Of a stretch of DNA of 64,000 nucleotides, positions 10,446 through 23,300 are shown one piece after another. The stretch's first letter is position 1; each line of letters opens with the position of its first letter. Made by a program: the position numbers and the translations under genes. The notes below the pieces were generated by a model. That model did not search any database, had not been told where the DNA came from, and was given only the letters and a program-made list of their open reading frames with translations. The DNA comes from Limnomonas spitsbergensis (lineage: Eukaryota; Chlorophyta; Chlorophyceae; Chlamydomonadales). The DNA lies in the NCBI GenBank assembly GCA_037349105.1, contig JAYJMM010000120.1, positions 4,530,001-4,594,000 of the forward strand, in the 5' to 3' direction.

Positions 10446-13400
10446 ATGACTGGCTCAGATGAAGAATTGATTATTATCAACGCGTACCCCACCGGCGCGC
10501 CCCTGCTACAAATTTTGGACAAGGCAATAAAAAATGAGAAAGAGAGAGGGAAGGTCATAACCGCAGTCGCACGTCTGGTTGAGGAGGCCTCCGCGAGCAC
10601 TTCGAAAGAGGAGGTTGCCAGTAGGTCGAATCTCTTGATGTCTTAGCTGTCACAGATGGACTTCATGTGACCTGACTTCTGCCTGCTTGGAATATGACCA
10701 AGTTGACACAAGCCAAGCATTGAGCTCCATCCCGGATCTTCGCTTCACAACGCCATCGTAAGTGTGTGTGTTATGGTCTCCCTCTCAGGCTATAACATTG
10801 CATGGACAATGGGCCGCCGCATGGATTGGGTGGAATCCTCATTCCTCCATGCTATGATCTCCTCCGACATGGAGATTGCAAGAGGAGTCGCCGCATGGAC
10901 TGGGCAGGATCCTCATTTATACGTGGCATGAATCCTGGATGGTAATGCAGGGGCAAGTTCACGCTGTTCATCATGGAGGACTGTCTGGTGATCAAGAATG
11001 ACAAAACGGGGATAAAAGTCCCCAAGTCAGCCCTGAAGCTTGTGGCGGTGAGTCTTTAAGCCACATATTTTACTAGACCAGCTGTGTTTGAATTCCTGGC
11101 TTGCGAGAAGCACAGCCATGGGGACCTTGCTGGTGCATGTCGGTGACGCGTTACTTGACGTGGCAGATTCTGGATAACCTCGCTGATGTGCTCTCCTTGA
11201 CGTGGCAGATTCTGGATAATGTGCCGAAAGAGGCGCGGAAGAAAGTGAATGAGATTGTCGTGTTCATCGTGTTGGACAAGTAAGTACTGTCCAACCATGC
11301 TGCATGGGACATCCTCCTGAAAGTCTTGTTGCATAACATAGGGTGAAAGTCTCTTTGCATAATATGGGGCGTTGCTGCCCCTAGTTTTCTGCACATACGA
11401 AATCTTATGCAGGCCTGCTCTGAGGTTTTATGCTTGGACAATGCCACTCATGACATGAGGCTTGAACAATGCCACTCATGACATCTAGCGTCAGATGCCA
11501 TGAGCGGCATTGCGGACCCTATCAACCTCGACAAGGCCAGCCAGGCAGTGCTTTCAAGATTTGAAATATAATGATGGGAAGTTCTCGTTCATGGGAAGCT
11601 GCAGAACATATTGTCTTGCTGCTCTCCTACAGGTCTGTGAAAATAATGAACGGGAAAAAGCAGCTGTGCAACATTGTAATTCAGGTACGCTATGGGGTGT
11701 CACTCTGCAACATTGTCTATTTTAGTGCGTGCCAGACCACCTTTGGGGGGCTGCTACTGGGCCCAGTGGTTTTGAGGGAGACCTAACCTTGCTCGGCCTA
11801 TAGCGGATGGTCCAAAAACAACGGAGCTTGCTGCACCAGGCCGCCCCGGTTGTGGGGGCCGTAGGGGCCGTGATGTAGCTGACGTGTAGCTGAAACACTA
11901 AATGCAGTGTCATGCTAACCCAAGTGCTCAGCTGTTGTTTGCATCCAGATCTCCAGCTCCGTGCTGCTCCATGTTTGATGGGCCTTGCTAGGCTGCCACT
12001 ATACTTCACATTTTAATCCATGCCACCCTATGTATTGGTATATTATTTTCCAAAATGTGACATGTCGCCGGCCCAAAGAATAACATCGGAGAGGGGAAAT
12101 CGAGTCTGGCTAACCCTTTTGGATCCTAGACCTATTGCTCGACCCTTATATACCGTGTACCGTATTTGTATATAATATTCAACCTTTGTGCAGACTTCCG
12201 AAGGTGCTGCTGCAGCCAGGCATGGGAACCAGATTGTTCCCATTGTGTGACCCTGATAAACCTTGTACATATATATACAATAGCCAACCTTTGTGCAGAC
12301 CTCCGAGGATGCTGCTGCAGCCGGGCATAATAACCAGCCTGTTCCCCTTGTGCTGTGTGGCCTCTTTGTGCTGAACATATCCAACCCATGCACAACCCTG
12401 TGTGCAGACCTCCGAGGATGCTGCTGTAGCCGGGCATAATAACCAGCCTGTTCCCCTTGTGCTGTGTGGCCTCTTTGTGCTGAACATATCCAACCCATGC
12501 ACAACCCTGTGTGCAGACCTCCGAGGATGCTGCTGTAGCCGGGCATGGGAACCAGCCTGTTCCTATTGTGCTCTGTGGTCTGCTTGGACAAGCTGGGCTT
12601 GCCCCAACTGCCTTCGTGAGCCCAGTCCCGGACATGTACAGCAGCTTGAGTGGTGAGAGCCGTTAGGGGTAAGGGTGTACATGTACAGCAGATTGGATGG
12701 TGAGGGCCGTTAGGGTTCAGGGTGTACATGTACAGCAGCTTGGATGGTGAGTGTTGTTGGGATTGACTCGGATCAGCATCTGGCAGCTGTCAGGTCGGAC
12801 ATGCTCTCAGGAGATGAACATGCCTGGGTGTCTATTTTGGGGTGCTTCAGCTACAGTTCAGCTACATCACGGGCTATAGCCGGGGGGCCTGGTGCAGCAA
12901 GACCTGCTGCTTAGGCCGCCGGCCGTAAGGTTGTCAAGGTTTGGTCCTGAATGATTGGGACTCCCAATTGGCCCCGTGGTGGCTGCCCAGTGGCCCACTG
13001 AAGTTGGTCCCGAGCGCGCTGTAAACGAACACCACTGATATGTGAAGAAATGGGGCTAAATAAAGTACTTTTATCAAGATAATTGATATCTGAACTAATA
13101 CTTTTAGAGTATTTCAGTAATTTAAAAGTAATTTAAAAGTAATACTTGATTGAAAAGATCAAATACCAGTAGTGGCACCGAGCTGTTTTTTCTGACAGCA
13201 CGCCAGCTGTTGTCATAATTACTACGGGTGTTCGAGCTGGTCAAAAGTGTGACCTAGGTCCACTGCCATCTCTCATTTAATTTCATCATTTGCGTGGCTA
13301 TAGACTCGGAGGCCTTTAAACATGCACAGCTGGGAATTTCTCTCCCCGCTCACCCGGCCCAACCTGCTAGCCCTCACAGTTCAATACATTTAAGGCTCAA

Positions 13401-16400
13401 TGCCTTTTGGTCTGCAGCTGCCTGCCCTGGCAGATGGTATGCACAGGGGGTATGCAGCTGCCTGCCCTGGCAGATGGTATGCACAGGGGGTATGCAGCTG
13501 CCTGCCCTGGCAGATGGTATGCACAGGGGGTATGCAGCTGCCTGCCCTGGCAGATGGTATGCACAGGGGGTATGCAGCTGCCTGCCCTGGCAGATGGTAT
13601 GCACAGGGGGTATGCAGCTGCCTGCCCTGGCAGATGGTATGCACAGGGGGTATGCAGCTGCCTGCCCTGGCAGATGGTATGCACAGGGGGTATGCAGCTG
13701 CCTGCCCTGGCAGATGGTATGCACAGGGGGTATGCAGCTGCCTGCCCTGGCAGATGGTATGCACAGGGGGTATGCAGCTGCCTGCCCTGGCAGATGGTAT
13801 GCACAGGGGGTATGCAGCTGCCTGCCCTGGCAGATGGTATGCACAGGGGGTATGCAGCTGCCTGCCCTGGCAGATGGTATGCACAGGGGGTATGCAGCTG
13901 CCTGCCCTGGCAGATGGTATGCACAGGGGGTATGCAGCTGCCTGCCCTGGCAGATGGTATGCACAGGGGGTATGCAGCTGCCTGCCCTGGCAGATGGTAT
14001 GCACAGGGGGTATGCAGCTGCCTGCCCTGGCAGATGGTATGCACAGGGGGTATGCAGCTGCCTGCCCTGGCAGATGGTATGCACAGGGGGTATGCAGCTG
14101 CCTGCCCTGGCAGATGGTATGCACAGGGGGTATGCAGCTGCCTGCCCTGGCAGATGGTATGCACAGGGGGTATGCAGCTGCCTGCCCTGGCAGATGGTAT
14201 GCACAGGGGGTATGCAGCTGCCTGCCCTGGCAGATGGTATGCACAGGGGGTATGCAGCTGCCTGCCCTGGCAGATGGTATGCACAGGGGGTATGCAGCTG
14301 CCTGCCCTGGCAGATGGTATGCACAGGGGGTATGCAGCTGCCTGCCCTGGCAGATGGTATGCACAGGGGGTATGCAGCTGCCTGCCCTGGCAGATGGTAT
14401 GCACAGGGGGTATGCAGCTGCCTGCCCTGGCAGATGGTATGCACAGGGGGTATGCAGCTGCCTGCCCTGGCAGATGGTATGCACAGGGGGTATGCAGCTG
14501 CCTGCCCTGGCAGATGGTATGCACAGGGGGTATGCAGCTGCCTGCCCTGGCAGATGGTATGCACAGGGGGTATGCAGCTGCCTGCCCTGGCAGATGGTAT
14601 GCACAGGGGGTATGCAGCTGCCTGCCCTGGCAGATGGTATGCACAGGGGGTATGCAGCTGCCTGCCCTGGCAGATGGTATGCACAGGGGGTATGCAGCTG
14701 CCTGCCCTGGCAGATGGTATGCACAGGGGGTATGCAGCTGCCTGCCCTGGCAGATGGTATGCACAGGGGGTATGCAGCTGCCTGCCCTGGCCAATCTTCA
14801 AGCTGCCTGTCAGTTCTTCATAGAGGATGCTTATCTGCGGCCCCTGCCTGTCCTCACATCAAAATATATCAGAGGCTTTTCTGCAGCTGCCTGATAAGTC
14901 ATCTGCATCTGGCCTGACCATGCTTCCCCCTTACCCGCCGACGTTCCCCGCACGTGCTATCCCTCAGGCGGCCCAGCTATCGTGGCCAGCCACGGGAAGG
15001 GCTCTGGCTGGCTCTACCCCCTGGAGGATGGCCTCTTTGTAGAAAAGCCGGCCACGTACATCCAGCACGATGAGATCGATTTCTTCGAAATCCTGGCGTA
15101 TCAGAACCGGTGCGAGATTATCCTGCACATGAAGACGAAGGATGCCCGAGGCGAGCAGGTGCAGCACGAGTTTGGCTTTGACAAGCCGGAGCTGCCTCGG
15201 CTGCAGAGCTACCTGTCCAGGAGCCGGATCAGGGTGCGTCGTGGCAGGGGTGGCTGCAGTGTGCAGCAGGGTGTGAGGGGCGGTGCGCCCTGGGTTGGGT
15301 AGCCAGAACTCGAAAACTTATGTTGCATGCTCGGCTTCATCAGTTGGCCCGCTGGGCATCATCAGTTCGCCAGCTTGGGTGTGTTGCTTTCGCGTGTGTG
15401 CCCGTGTGCGTGCCCGCAGAATGCTGCCTGTAGCAATACCTCATCAGTGTTCATCAGGGGATATATAGGGGGCTCAGCACAGCCGGATGACCTTTCTCCT
15501 GCGTGCTCGTGTATGCCCAGGAGTTCTCGTCAGCCCCGCTGGGCACCAAGGCATCAATGAGCAAAAGAGCGGGTCTTCCAGACTCCCCGCCAGCAGCCGG
15601 AGCCGGAAGCATTGCCCAGGACGATGACGACGACGATGATGACGATGATGACTTTGACCCCAAGGGTGACAGAGGCACCGCCCAGGACGATGCCGACGAT
15701 GACGATGATGACTTTGACCCCAAGGATGACAGTGATCCTGAGGATGTCGAAGCGAGGCCTGCAAAGAGATCGAGAAGGGGAGCTGCTGCTGTCAGCGACG
15801 CCGAGGAGGAGCCTCTGGAGGAGCTCGAGGAGGAGGGCGATGAGGACCTATTGGGAGGTGTGCTCTGGGGTGGCTGGTGATTGGATAATGATGCCGTTGA
15901 GGTGGCTGGGCTGGACAGACTGCCGTTAGGCCGTAGAGATTTCCCCCCCTCTTTCCTAGGCTTCAACCTGTACAGGAGGTTAATCCCTCTAGCCCAGGTG
16001 CTGTATTGTGCGTGGGTGACGGGATTTTCTTTCAGAGGCTTCAGGGCACACAGAGGTTAACGAGGTGATGATTGCCTTCTGAGTGAAAGGGTCGCCGTAA
16101 GCCTATGTATTTGTTCCTGTCTGCTGCTGACGATGTCATTTGTCATCTGCTGTTGCTGATGTTATTTGTTATATATTGTTTATGTTGCTGTTTTATTACT
16201 GTCTGGTGTTACTTGTGTTACCTGTTGTTACCTGTGTCATCTACTGTTACCCATGTCATCTACTGTTACTTGTGTCATCTGCTGTTACCCATGTCATCTA
16301 CTGTTACTTGTGTCATCTGCTGTTACCCATGTCATCTGCTGTTACTTGTGTCATCTGCTGTTACCCATGTCATCTGCTGTTACTTGTGTCATCTGCTGTT

Positions 16401-17067
16401 ACCCATGTCATTTACTGTTACTTGTGTCATCTGCTGTTACCCATGTCACCTACTGTTACTTGTGTCATCTGCTGTTACTTGTGTCATCTGCTGCTACTTA
16501 TGTCATCTGCTGTTTCTGTCGCTGTTCCTGCTGCTGATGTTATTTGCCATCTGCTGGTGCTGCTGTCATTGACGATGAAGATGACGATGATGGCTCTGTA
16601 AGCCTGTATCTTTTGTGCTGTCTGGCGCTGTAAGCTTGTAAGTTTGGTACTGTTTAGCGTGTGAAGCCTGTGCGTCTTTGCCGCCCGCTGCAGATGATGA
16701 TGGCGAGGGTGATAGCGGGAGTGTTGAGGATGATGAGGGGAGTGGGAGTGGCATGGATGAAGACGATGAGGGGAGTGGGAGTGGCATGGATGAAGACGAT
16801 GAGGGGAGTGGGAGTGGCATTGATGAGGACGACGAGGGGGGTGAAGAGAAGGAGGAGGAGGCTGACGGTGACTCTGATGACGTCCAGATTTTGGAAGAGG
16901 AGGATGTTCCGCCTGAAAAAACGAAGAGCAGCAAGGGGCACAAGCAGCTGGGGACACCCGCCAAGGCCAAGACCGCCAGCACTAGCAAAAGCCTGCCCAG
17001 CACTAGAGCAGGAAAGCCTGGCACGGGAGCGGCTGGGGGCAAGGGACGGCCGAGCAAGAAAAAATGA
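10446..17067 (+). CDS. Rtt106/SSRP1-family histone chaperone
   Basis: Probably a nuclear histone chaperone. Exons seen: 10446-10624, 10951-11047, 11209-11279, 11633-11684, then after a gap 14968-15233, 15521-15857 and 16694-17067 (stop). Phases agree except across 11684-14968 (exon 4 ends in phase 0, the next needs phase 1), so at least one exon there is missed. The first half has GKFTLFIMEDCLVIKND and VNEIVVFIVLDK, like the first PH-type module. The exon at 14968 carries the Rtt106/POB3 core (GWLYPLEDGLFVEKP, then HDEIDFFEI). The C-terminus is a long Asp/Glu tract with 11 consecutive Asp, followed by a basic KKK end. There is no HMG box, so this is not a full SSRP1. The 3' splice site of exon 3 lies in a 42-bp in-frame duplication. 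Confidence 0.72.
11154..11237. repeat. 42-bp tandem duplication across a 3' splice site
   Basis: Two copies of a 42-bp segment that begins ttgacgtggcagattctgga. Each provides a cag acceptor followed by codons for ILDN. Because 42 is a multiple of three and the frame between is open, use of either acceptor keeps the reading frame. Confidence 0.8.
11720..11904 (-). mobile_element. Dispersed element A, copy 2
   Basis: A near full-length copy in a chaperone-gene intron. It starts tttagtgcgtgccagacc and ends gtagctgaaacactaaa, showing the TTTAGTG inverted termini. Confidence 0.75.
12180..12760. repeat. Two intronic minisatellites
   Basis: 12180-12560 holds about four copies of a 105-110-bp unit (key motif cagacctccgaggatgctgc). 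12640-12760 holds about three copies of a roughly 41-bp unit beginning gtacatgtacagcag. Open frames here come from the repeats and are not genes. Confidence 0.8.
12829..13025 (+). mobile_element. Dispersed element A, copy 3
   Basis: A full-length copy: it opens tttggggtgcttcagctac and carries ggggcctggtgcagcaag. Its internal caaggtttggtcctga resembles a tRNA B box. It ends near gagcgcgctgtaaac. Confidence 0.75.
13415..14791. repeat. Perfect 40-bp minisatellite, about 34 copies
   Basis: The unit starts gcagctgcctgccctggcag and is completed by atggtatgcacagggggtat. Every copy I compared is identical. It lies in the chaperone intron zone between 11684 and 14968. As 40 is not divisible by 3 and the unit has no stop in most frames, it creates several overlapping 440-510-codon open frames on both strands. 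These are artefacts. Each unit contains a splice-acceptor-like ctgccctggcag and donor-like gtatgc. Confidence 0.95.
16200..16510. repeat. 19-bp tandem repeat in intron
   Basis: About 16 copies of a 19-bp unit (tgttacttgtgtcatctgc), alternating with a variant (tgttacccatgtcatctac). The array lies between the last two exons of the chaperone gene. Confidence 0.9.
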
Positions 17068-17320
17068 GGGAATCAGGAGACTTGCGCGCTGTGGTACTTT
17101 GAAGGGTAGTAAGGGGATGTACGTATGGCACTGGCTTCGTATCCTTTTGAAACGCCAAAAAGTGATGAACCCGCCCTGCTGCTTTAAAAGTGTGGACCAC
17201 ACTAGTGTGACCGATAGCTGTTGGCGCATGTTGCTGAAAGCGGCTCGTTGCGCATGTTTTCCCAGCACGTCAACTCGACAGCTGCGATTCGTTGTGTACG
17301 CATTTTCTTGTTAGGAGGCG

Positions 17321-20300
17321 ATGGGGAAAGTTGTTCACGGATGCTTGCCTCGTAAGAAGAAGGGCGGGCCTTCGGGCAAGGCCTCTGGCAAGAAGAATGC
17401 CGGCGTCGGCGTCGATTTCAAGCGCGTCAAGCACAAAGTTGGCAAAAAGCTGCCCAAAGCACTGAACGAGACTGACGCCAGCTTCAAGTCCCACACCATC
17501 AACCTGCCGTCTCAAACGGTCCAGCAGGACAAGGATGGCATTGCTGTCAATTTCCAGAACCTATCCCTCCAAGTAAGCGGGCTTGCTCCTTCCTAAATCC
17601 GCAGGGGCCAGCGGTATGCACAGCTGACCTCATGCCCACCTCCATCCATGCCCTCATCACCATGAAGAAGCCAGGCATGACTCCCAAATCTCGAGTGTTT
17701 ACTGCCATGCCCTCCCATACGTGCATGGCTGAGACAAGCTGCACAAGTGAAGGCAGGAGTCCTGGTGCTCAAAGCAAACCTCATTCGCAACCCAGCTACA
17801 CACTGGGTTGCTCCATTGTTTGCAGATGCGGAACCCCACGCACAGCATGGCACCCCAATGGACTGAAAAGTGGAAACCACAGTATCGCAAACAATCGGGG
17901 ACCTGTCCCATGCATCAAGTGTGATTCCCCGCTGGGCTTTGAAAACCCATACAAGTAGAGGCGCAGAGCGCCCCAAGAGCTCAATGTGTGGTCCCATCCG
18001 GAGGAGGCGCAAACACATGCCAGAGGCTCGGCGAGAGTCCCCATCGCTCATGCTTGTTAATGACGTTACACCTCTGGGCCATGCTGAAATGATGCTCGGC
18101 CACGTCAGCATCGCTCACGCTTGTGTCGCCCCGTGTGCCTCTCAGGAGCTCCTGGTCCAGACCGGGCACTACAGCGAGAAGGCCCGCAAGCAGTCGCTGG
18201 CCGGCCTGTCCGACCTGTTTGCGCGACACCCCGAGCAGCTCACACAGCACACCCACCTCTTTTTCACAAAGGTTGCGGAGCGGGTGAGTCTCCGGCTGAG
18301 CTTCACTGTTTACTCCAGCAGCAATTTAGCAACACAAAGGCCGTGGGTGCCTGGTGCAGCAAGCCCTGTTGCTTGGGCCCCCGGCCATAGACCGGTCAAG
18401 GTTCAGTCCCCAGTGGCCCAGTGGTGGACGCCCAGTGGCCCCCCAAAGGAATCTGGCACGCACAAAAAGAAACCTCGCTGTCGGCAGTCGGCACCCAGCT
18501 GAGCATGCCTGAAAACTCAAACCTGCTGCAGCAGACTGTGTTTCGTCCTCCTTCCCCGCTCCACCCCCCCCCGCTGAGCTGATGTATCTTCTTGTCAGCT
18601 ACTGTTGCTACTGCTGCTGCTGCTACACCTGTTCCTACTCCTGTTGATTCTACTGTTGCTGCTGCTCCTTATGGACCTCTATGGCTTTTCGCTGTCGCCA
18701 GGTGGGTGATGGGGATGCCCCAGTGAGGCAGGCGCTCCGCTCCCTGATGCGGGAGAAGGTGTTTCCAATGTTGGAGCCGGGCGTGGTCAGGCCCTTCATG
18801 CCGGTCATTATGGCACACATGTCAAGGTGGGAGCAGGAGGGCTGCACAGGGGGGATTGCTGAGAATTAAACAATTAGGTTTTAGGGCTAAGCCCGCAGTT
18901 AGGGTAATACACAGGCAAAGGCCTAAAACCTAGGCCAGTCACCATGGCAGGGGGAGGGGAGTGGTACGAGTTTGGGGTAAAATAAACTAAACCCTGGGGT
19001 CGTCACCATATCAAGCCCTCCTCTGCGCTCAGCCTGCATGCCCACCCGCACCTGAACAGTCGTGGTTTGTTAGTTTTGTGAGTAACACAACATTGTTTAA
19101 TGAAATAATTGAAGAATACTCCGAGGGGCATCAATGACAGAAACCAATAGGATAGGCTACCTTGCAACAAAGCTTCTAAGCACCCTTCCTAGGGTGCTAT
19201 GATAGACCTAGATAGGCTGCCTTGCAACAAAGCTTCTAAGCACCCTTCCTAGGGTGCTATGATAGACCTAGATAAGCTACCTTGCAACAAAGCTTCTAAG
19301 CACCCTTCCTAGGGTGCTATGATAGACCTAGATAAGCTACCTTGCAACAAAGCCTCTAAGCACCCTTCCTAGGGTGCTATGATAGACCTTGTGGCCTGCC
19401 GGACTAGAGATCATTTATGTCTGGGAGACTCTTTTTTCTTGCCTCTCTGCCTCTGCCGGCCGAATGTCTTTTTACAGCGCTTTGCTGCTTTCACAACCAG
19501 GTTTCGACCATTCCGTCCTACCTTGTGTGTGCCTTGCATGTTCTTGCAGCGCCATGACCAACCTCAACATGCAGGTCCGCCTGGATGCCCTCAACTTCAT
19601 GGACATACTGGTGGGTACTGGGTAGGGAGGGTCTGGCTGGCCTGGATGCTCTGGTAGGGATGGCTTCGATGTCCTGGACATACTGGTGGGTAGGGATGGC
19701 CTATACCGTAAATTTTACTTCTATATGCATGTATAAATTAAATTTGCCTGTTTCATGTCTTGGTTTACCATTTTCCATGCCCCAGTGATTGTCTTAATAG
19801 GACATTTTACATTTGCCTGTTTCATGTCTTGGTTTACCATGTCCATGTCCTAGTAATTGTCTGAGTAAAGCATTTTACACTCTGCGTGTGTCATGCCTTG
19901 GTGAAACATTTCCATATCTTGGTAGGACATTCTGCATGTTTCCTGTCTCAGTTTACCGATTTCCTCATGAGTCCACCGGTGTTCCCAAATCTGGCCTCTG
20001 CATTGCAAGGCCTCTGCATTGCGAGGCCCCTCGCACATGGTCTTGGAGTCTTCGCACGGCAGGGACGCACAAAACGCTTTCCTCACTACCCTGTACCCCT
20101 CCCCCCCCTTCAGATGGACTTTGTGCCTCAGCTGGTAGTCGGCGGCTTCCTCGCCCCCTGCCTGCTGCATTTCTGCGACCTTCTGTCTCAGGCCCACCGC
20201 GGACGCAGCGTCAAGTCACAGTCAATCGCGGCCCTTTTGAAGGTATCCAATGCTCTGGCCGGATTCCCGCAGATCTGTGCCTCCTGCGTACCAAAACTCA

Positions 20301-23300
20301 GCATAAGTCTGTACAACTGTAAAACTGAGGGACACAGCAGGACAATACACAAGCATCAGCCACACCTCTTACTTGGTGCTTGCGCCTCACCCCTCTGGTT
20401 ACATATCCCTCGAGGGCTAAGACTTGGATGAGGGTCCTAGTGCAGGGGTGGCATACCTGTGCCAGCCACCTTGGCTTCCGTTTGAATTCGAAGAGTGTTG
20501 TGCTGATGCTTCCAAGCAACTGCTGCTAGGCTGTGTTTATTTGGCTGGCTTGCTGCCGTGATGCATGAGAGGGAGCCAACGTCTCCCTGTTGAGGCCAAC
20601 GGCCCTGCTGGATGTGACGTCCCCCTGTTGGGGCCAACGTCTCCTGTTGGAGCTGACGTCTCCCTGTGGGGGCATACGATCCTGTTGAAGCTTACTGACT
20701 TCTTGGTGCCCTTGTGTTGTCCCTCTTCGTAGGTTGTCACCGCGCTCAACAGCTTCCTCAGACGTGCGCACGGCGGGGCAGCTGCCTCAGATCTCTCCGG
20801 CAGCGCATCGACAGCATCACAGCAGCAGCAGGGTCCAGCTGGCAAGGCATCGGTGTCTTCCGCCGCCGCCGGCTTCCCGCTGTTGCTGATGCACGACCGG
20901 GCGGCCTGGCCCGCCAAGCAAGCGGCGGCGGCGCCGCTGGTGCTCGGCGCAGGGGCGCCGGCGGTGATGCCGGGCCTGGCCATGCGGCCGGCCACGGGCA
21001 CCCCGGCGCTGCTCAAGAAGCGCAAGATGGCCGAGCAGCAGATCGGCGCCAAGCTCGCTGCGGCCAACCCGCCGGACCCGCTGGTGACCGCCGCGTCCGT
21101 CGGCGACGTCCACGGCCTGACGCTGCGGCTGGTGAAGCTCCTGTTTGAGTGCTGGGCAGAGTGCGGCCCGTCCAACGTGGTGGGGGACACCCCTGACCTG
21201 GAGGGCCTTCAGGTTCTGTCAGGTATCCTGTCGGCCGCGGTGGCGCTGCTCAACAGGCTGCTGCTTCAGAGCCAGGAGGGTGAGAGAGAGAGAGAGAGAG
21301 AGGGGTCTTTGTAGGGCTGGGTGGCGCAGGGGCGCGATGGGGGGGGGATTAACGGCTATGATTGCCTGGTTTGGCTGACCCCGTGCCTCAGATCTACGGC
21401 AGGCCTTGTACAGGGCAGCCTGCTCCTCTAGTTCCGTGGCGATGTCCAGTGTTGGTAAGATAGTGGAAGAAGCTCTAGTTGAGGGTTAAGGATTTGGGCC
21501 CTAAGCCCTAGGGTGGAGGGTCAAACCCCTAACCCCTTAACCTTGCCTCGGTGAGAGATTGACAGGAATCATAGTTCAGGGTTTAGGCCCTAAACCCTTG
21601 GGTTAAGGGTCAATTTCTTAACCCTTAACCCAGCCTTGCTGAGATAGTGGCAGAAATACCTCCTCAGGCCTCTAAGGAGGTTTCAAAATGGAGCAGAGAG
21701 AGTAGATGCAGCGCGCAGCAAGACGCCTCCGCCCAGTGGCTGCCACCTGTACCCACCTGTATTGCCAGTGGCCTGACTGGTCACCATCTGTACTGCCAGC
21801 AGCCGCCACCTGTTATTACCGCTTCTGGTTAGTGTCGGGTCTTCCCTCCCTAGGTGTGTGTTTGAGGGAAGACGTTGGTCGGTTGTTGAACGCTGCAAAA
21901 GTCCCAACGTGTCCCATTGTCCCGGGGCTCGCAGACGGAGCTTCCACGCACCACCCGGCGGCCGGCGCTGATCAAGGTGCCGGCCAGGACGTCCTGGTAT
22001 GGGTTTCGGAGCTCGTCCTGAAGCGTCTGCCCCCGCACTTCCCCGCCACCATCCCCTCCGTGAAGCCCAGCCACACCGTTGCCGACGCCCTGGTGCAGTA
22101 CAACTTGCAGGTATGGCAGTACATGCAGTACTGCACGCTGATCTGTTGCGGCTTGCATGCAGGCGGCTGCCGGCTGTTCAAATCAGGTGTGGGGGCGTGT
22201 TCTGTCCTTGAAGACCCGTTTGCTAGTGTGGATCGCATATCGTGACCGAGTGACTCAACGAGAGTTGGCGTCTTTCTGCTCCTGCGTCCGGTCCATGGGG
22301 CGGGATGGCGACCCCTCGTGTTATGCAGGCTAGGCAAGAAACCCTGAACCGTGAGCCCTGCACCACCAGGCAGACCTGCCTGGTGGTGAGATTAGCGATT
22401 TTGCTCATACCCGACGTTTGGGTGGCGGTCATGTGCACAAGCTGGAGAGCGCCGGAATGGCAGAGCACCATCTGGAGCCGGCCAGGACTGAGCAACCTCA
22501 TGGCGGGCCATCAGCCCATTACAGGTTAATGGCGTTGCACCCCTGGTCCCTGCCAAACAAAGGCTCGGCCCATTGGCGTCCAACTGTCTCGTTGGTAACT
22601 TAGAGGAAGAAAGAGAAGGAAAGCATGAAGGGGAAAACGGAAAAGCCCCTCCCCAAATGAAAGGAAAGCCAGCCCTCGGCCATTACTGGTGTGCAGGGCT
22701 TGTGGCCTCCGTTTCATGTGAGACCTCCCTCGTTGGTTTGTATCATTTTCTCCAGTGGTGGCCGACCATCAGCCCCGGTCTAAAGTCTAGTTTGTTGCGT
22801 CCTAAAACTCCTCGCTGTTCTTGTTACGGCATTGTCCCCCTGGAAGCCTTTTACGAAAGGGCCGGGCTCTGCCATGCAGATGATCAGAGACAAGCGCCTG
22901 CCCGTCCTTGACTTGCTGCATTCCTCCTGTGCGCTGCCGCAGGCGTCGCAGCTGCTGGCGATGCTGCTGCCGGTGGCGGGTCGTCATCTGCACGACGGGA
23001 GCGGGGAACAGGAGCCTTGGGTCCATTCCCTACTAACGTTCTACACGGGTGAGTCATGCTACGGTGCGATGGCACGCGTTCACTGGGGGGACATGGACAT
23101 GTATCTTCCTGTCGTTGCTCTAGTTGGTTTTTGTACTGCCCTACCAACTAGACCTGCACAGCTTAGCAGTTTTTTGTCACCCCAATACACGCCGCTGTCA
23201 CCTGTCAACACTGGGTCTGTGTGCCCCGTGATCAAGCCTGTACTGCTCCCCCCTCAAGCCTGTACTGCTCCCCCCTCAAGCCTGTACTGCCCCCCCCTCC

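Noticed and set aside
12043..12729. 228-codon minus-strand frame
   Set aside because: It coincides with 105-110-bp minisatellite units in an intron and lies opposite a supported gene.
13415..14791. CRISPR-like regular repeat
   Set aside because: Units are directly adjacent with no unique spacers, and the DNA is eukaryotic.
13294..14917. Several overlapping 440-510-codon open frames on both strands
   Set aside because: They are the translation of a 40-bp tandem repeat in different frames; there is no non-repeat protein sequence or codon bias.
16105..16601. Hydrophobic Cys/Leu-rich frames of 120-155 codons
   Set aside because: A 19-bp tandem repeat within an intron of the histone-chaperone gene.
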